From the NCBI GenBank assembly GCA_938018155.1, contig CALIIG010000222.1:1-7129 (forward strand): a stretch of 7,129 nucleotides of DNA, in the 5' to 3' direction. A program made the position numbers and the translations under genes. This DNA comes from an uncultured Prevotella sp. GTDB lineage: Bacteria; Bacteroidota; Bacteroidia; Bacteroidales; Bacteroidaceae. Within the stretch, counting starts at the first letter, position 1. Each line of letters begins with the position of its first letter. Below the pieces are notes generated by a model. The model ran no database searches. It was not told where the DNA came from and saw only the letters and a program-made list of their open reading frames with translations. Shown here in pieces: positions 6,267 through 7,129 of the stretch.

Positions 6267-6451
6267 TACTCAGCAGCTTCTTTTACAATGGCAACCTTAC
6301 CGCGATAGTAGCCGCATGTGGGGCAAACGGTATGGTATACATAGTAAGCACCGCAGTTAGGACATACTGCAAGTGTAGGAACAACTGCCTTGTCGTGGGT
6401 TCTTCTCTTCAGTGTACGAGTCTTTGACTGTCTTCTTTTAGGATGTGCCAT
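6266..6451 (-). CDS. rpmF: 50S ribosomal protein L32 (zinc-binding form)
   Basis: L32 is a small 50S subunit protein. The 61-aa sequence starts MAHPKRRQSKTRT and has a very basic N-terminal half. It then has a zinc ribbon with Cys30, Cys33, Cys43 and Cys46 (CPNC and CPTC), so it is the zinc-containing form. It follows the DUF177 gene after 21 nt, as in many bacteria, and its stop overlaps the fabH start by 1 nt. Expression is expected from the promoter upstream of DUF177. Confidence 0.97.
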   Translation of the reverse strand: MAHPKRRQSKTRTLKRRTHDKAVVPTLAVCPNCGAYYVYHTVCPTCGYYRGKVAIVKEAAE

Positions 6452-6456
6452 AATGC

Positions 6457-6486
6457 TTTAATCGTTTAATTTTTAATCGTTTAATT
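6457..6486 (-). repeat. Perfect 15-bp tandem duplication over the DUF177 stop codon
   Basis: TTTAATCGTTTAATT occurs twice in direct succession (6457-6471 and 6472-6486). On the minus strand the first copy read encodes the last residues (L-N-D) and the stop of the DUF177 protein. The second copy repeats those codons and a second in-frame TAA in the spacer before rpmF. Confidence 0.9.
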
Positions 6487-7003
6487 CTGATTTCTTTAAT
6501 TTTTCAAGAGCTGCCCAACGCGAATCCACAGAACTTCCTGCACTCTCCTCACCGCTTCGGGCGGCTGAATGCTCCTCAAGAACATCCATCATGGCAGGGT
6601 TGCATTTTCCAGGTGCATGCACATGCCGTAGCGGAATGCGAAGCTCTATAAACTGACAGATGAACCACGATACGTCAAGTATTCCTTCGTCCTTGGCTAC
6701 GGTAATAAGCTCATCGTCTTCAGAACAGGCAGTTCCAAACTTAACCGCAAGATGATCGTTGGCCGAAATGGGCTGATCCATATCGTCTAAGCAACGGTCA
6801 CACATAACGGTTACCAAGCCTTCAGTGTGGAAATCGAGATCGAAGAAATCGTCGGTCCGATGTATTGTCAGAGTAGTTTGCAAACAACCGTGACGAACCA
6901 CCGGAGCCTCTACGGCTTCGAAGAAGGCATCGTCAATGGCGAAGCTCAGAACTGTATCACCCTGAGCCAGGCCCTTTAAATCTATCTTAAACTGCCCTGA
7001 CAT
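6473..7003 (-). CDS. DUF177 / YceD-family protein (ribosome-linked)
   Basis: This 176-aa cytoplasmic protein of the DUF177 (YceD) family is almost always encoded next to rpmF, as here. Plant and bacterial members have been linked to accumulation of 23S rRNA; the exact activity is unknown. Seen in the sequence are a beta-rich N-terminal half, the CDRC pair (Cys68, Cys71) in the expected position after a run ending in TVM, a later Cys134 in GKCN that may complete a metal site, an acidic low-complexity stretch (about 141-158), and the C-terminal SRWAALEKLKK that matches the family's DPRWAAL-type ending. The ATG at 7003 lies 23 nt after a -7 promoter element and is the first gene of the operon DUF177-rpmF-fabH. 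Confidence 0.9.
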   Translation of the reverse strand: MSGQFKIDLKGLAQGDTVLSFAIDDAFFEAVEAPVVRHGCLQTTLTIHRTDDFFDLDFHTEGLVTVMCDRCLDDMDQPISANDHLAVKFGTACSEDDELITVAKDEGILDVSWFICQFIELRIPLRHVHAPGKCNPAMMDVLEEHSAARSGEESAGSSVDSRWAALEKLKKSELND

Positions 7004-7026
7004 AGATATATCTACACTTTGGCCTG

Positions 7027-7034
7027 CAAAGTTA
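7027..7034 (-). promoter_or_regulatory. -7 promoter element before DUF177-rpmF-fabH
   Basis: On the minus strand TAACTTTG (7034-7027), followed by CAGG, is an exact match to the Bacteroidetes -7 consensus TAnnTTTG. It lies 23 nt upstream of the DUF177 ATG, so the leader would be about 17 nt. The expected -33 zone (about 7054-7058) has no TTTG. The rest of 7035-7129 is AT-rich, and I see no gene, RNA gene or clear repeat in it. Confidence 0.65.
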
Positions 7035-7129
7035 CTGTTTTTTTCTTATATATGATTGTTTTTAAATGAAAAAACGATGCAACGATATAAATATTATTGT
7101 GAACAGATCATTCTTAATAAACGAACCGG

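Noticed and set aside
7035..7129. A further gene or RNA gene at the right edge
   Set aside because: The sequence is AT-rich with no open frame of note, no tRNA-like arms and no clear hairpin.

Overview
The window looks like chromosomal DNA of a Bacteroidales bacterium, most likely Prevotella or a close relative. The evidence is the gene content and sequence style of the Mla, Der, Era, FabH and DUF177 proteins, a DUF4878-type lipoprotein, -7 promoter elements of the Bacteroidetes form TAnnTTTG, and the near absence of Shine-Dalgarno sequences before start codons. The genus is inferred from sequence character, not from a search.

Left part (1-2255, plus strand). A promoter (24-31) precedes mlaE (59-817), the permease of an Mla-type phospholipid ABC transporter. 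The matching ATPase gene mlaF lies at 1491-2255. These two genes are normally adjacent. Here they are separated by a cassette of about 650 bp (821-1469) carrying one gene for an S23/four-helix-bundle protein (943-1356). The cassette is bounded by two inverted arrays, each of four degenerate 8-bp units (consensus ARGGAGKT) ending on the inner side in the same AAGACAA. This repeat-bounded insertion resembles the intervening sequences (IVS) of 23S rRNA, but it sits inside a protein-coding operon. It is the most interesting object in the window.

Middle (2256-2377). A strong 17-bp hairpin terminator lies between the convergent mla and der transcription units.

Right part (2378-7003, minus strand). 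In order of transcription the genes are DUF177/YceD, rpmF (L32), fabH, a terminator, era, a structured 99-bp spacer, der, and a small DUF4878-type lipoprotein whose start is 1 nt from the der stop. DUF177, L32, Era and Der all serve ribosome assembly, while FabH starts fatty-acid synthesis, so growth-linked ribosome and envelope functions are packed together. plsX, which often lies between rpmF and fabH in other phyla, is absent here. Promoter-like -7 elements lie in front of DUF177 and era, so the cluster is probably at least two transcription units.

Other oddities are a roughly 24-residue low-complexity insertion in Era just after its NKID motif, a perfect 15-bp tandem duplication covering the DUF177 stop codon, and nested inverted repeats between era and der. 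The last 126 bases (7004-7129) hold the DUF177 promoter and otherwise AT-rich DNA with no gene that I can see.
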